From the NCBI GenBank assembly GCA_021161105.1, contig JAGHBG010000131.1, forward strand, positions 1-5,770: a stretch of DNA of 5,770 nt, given 5' to 3'. A program made the position numbers and the translations under genes. Source of the stretch: Thermotogaceae bacterium (GTDB lineage Bacteria; Thermotogota; Thermotogae; Thermotogales; Thermotogaceae). Position 1 is the stretch's first letter, and each line of letters begins with the position of its first letter. The notes beneath the pieces were generated by a model. It worked only from the letters and a program-made list of their open reading frames with translations. It had not been told where the DNA came from and ran no database searches. Below are positions 5,664-5,770 of the stretch, one piece after another.

Positions 5664-5770
5664 TCCCTGAAGAAGTTTACCTTTAATTTCCTAAATATTC
5701 CCAAAAGGAGGCTCCCTATTTCTCCCCTTGAAGGTTTCTTGTGCTCACTTTCTGGCCTCTTATCTTCTAT
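5609..5770 (-). CDS. Possible C-terminal end of an unidentified protein (enters from right edge)
   Basis: The - strand is open from the window edge to a TGA at 5611-5609, giving 53 residues. They are basic and hydrophilic at first (EDKRPESEHKKPSRGE), then mixed (LLLGIFRKLK), ending YIPKGGDKE. The amino-acid make-up looks more protein-like than the opposite-strand frame. The coding strand is purine-rich, as in the real genes here. I do not recognise the family. It may instead be part of a decayed gene: the same frame continues past the stop with further stops and then a 45-codon open stretch (5575-5441) that is also Lys/Arg-rich. An antisense or random open frame is a real alternative, because the stretch is short and contains repeat arms. 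Confidence 0.3.
   Translation of the reverse strand: MEDKRPESEHKKPSRGEIGSLLLGIFRKLKVNFFREIVPLPTYSYIPKGGDKE
5621..5712. repeat. Perfect 14-bp inverted repeat, 64-bp loop
   Basis: GCCTCCTTTTGGGA (5621-5634) is the exact reverse complement of TCCCAAAAGGAGGC (5699-5712). No further extension is possible on either side. It interleaves with the GATAGTC repeat, as arms lie in the order A1-B1-A2-B2. Both arms fall inside the possible - strand frame ending at 5609. Function unknown. Confidence 0.65.

Larger units (their letters stand above)
5151..5770. other. Intergenic region without a convincing complete gene
   Basis: About 620 bp upstream of the rad50 operon hold no complete gene that I can defend. 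The + strand is strongly pyrimidine-rich, so the - strand is purine-rich like the coding strands of the neighbouring genes, which hints at past or present - strand transcription. Bases 5151-5265 carry the ribosome site and promoter candidates of rad50. Bases 5265-5330 are a T/C-rich run with no recognised element. Bases 5330-5500 hold tiny ORFs on both strands, a perfect TATAAT and a 12-bp hairpin. Bases 5580-5715 hold two interleaved inverted repeats. The last 162 bp are open on the - strand. No tRNA, rRNA, CRISPR or intact insertion sequence is seen. Confidence 0.6.

Overview
The window is AT-rich and reads as chromosomal DNA from a thermophilic bacterium. Arginine is mostly AGA/AGG, isoleucine is often ATA, the proteins are rich in Lys and Glu, and coding strands are purine-rich. 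The Rad50/SbcC protein resembles, from memory, the compact roughly 850-residue Thermotoga-type Rad50, including the sequence around its zinc hook. A Thermotogota-like or other deep-branching thermophile is therefore my best guess. I cannot confirm it without a database search.

Left part, + strand (1-1170): the 3' end of a LysM/M23 cell-wall endopeptidase gene, whose 5' end lies outside the window. An ATGA overlap joins it to a DUF523 gene whose three conserved cysteines match TudS-type [4Fe-4S] desulfidases. The DUF523 gene runs tail-to-tail into the - strand block with a 23-bp coding overlap.

Middle part, - strand (5150 down to 1148): a compact operon of three genes. The order is Rad50/SbcC (853 aa, complete ATPase halves and CxxC hook), a HEAT-repeat protein (212 aa, TTG start) and an ABC ATPase (261 aa). 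The gap between the first two is 26 bp and the last two overlap by 10 bp. Neither the usual partner of Rad50 (Mre11/SbcD) nor a permease for the ABC ATPase is in the window.

Right part (5151-5770): about 620 bp with no convincing complete gene. It holds the strong Shine-Dalgarno site and weak promoter candidates of the rad50 operon. It also holds a dense set of inverted repeats: a 12-bp hairpin and two long-range, interleaved repeats, one of them a perfect 14-mer. A possible - strand reading frame enters from the right edge and ends at 5609, with stop-interrupted same-frame sequence beyond it. This could be a decayed gene or mobile-element remnant, or a structured RNA region. It is the least explained part of the window.
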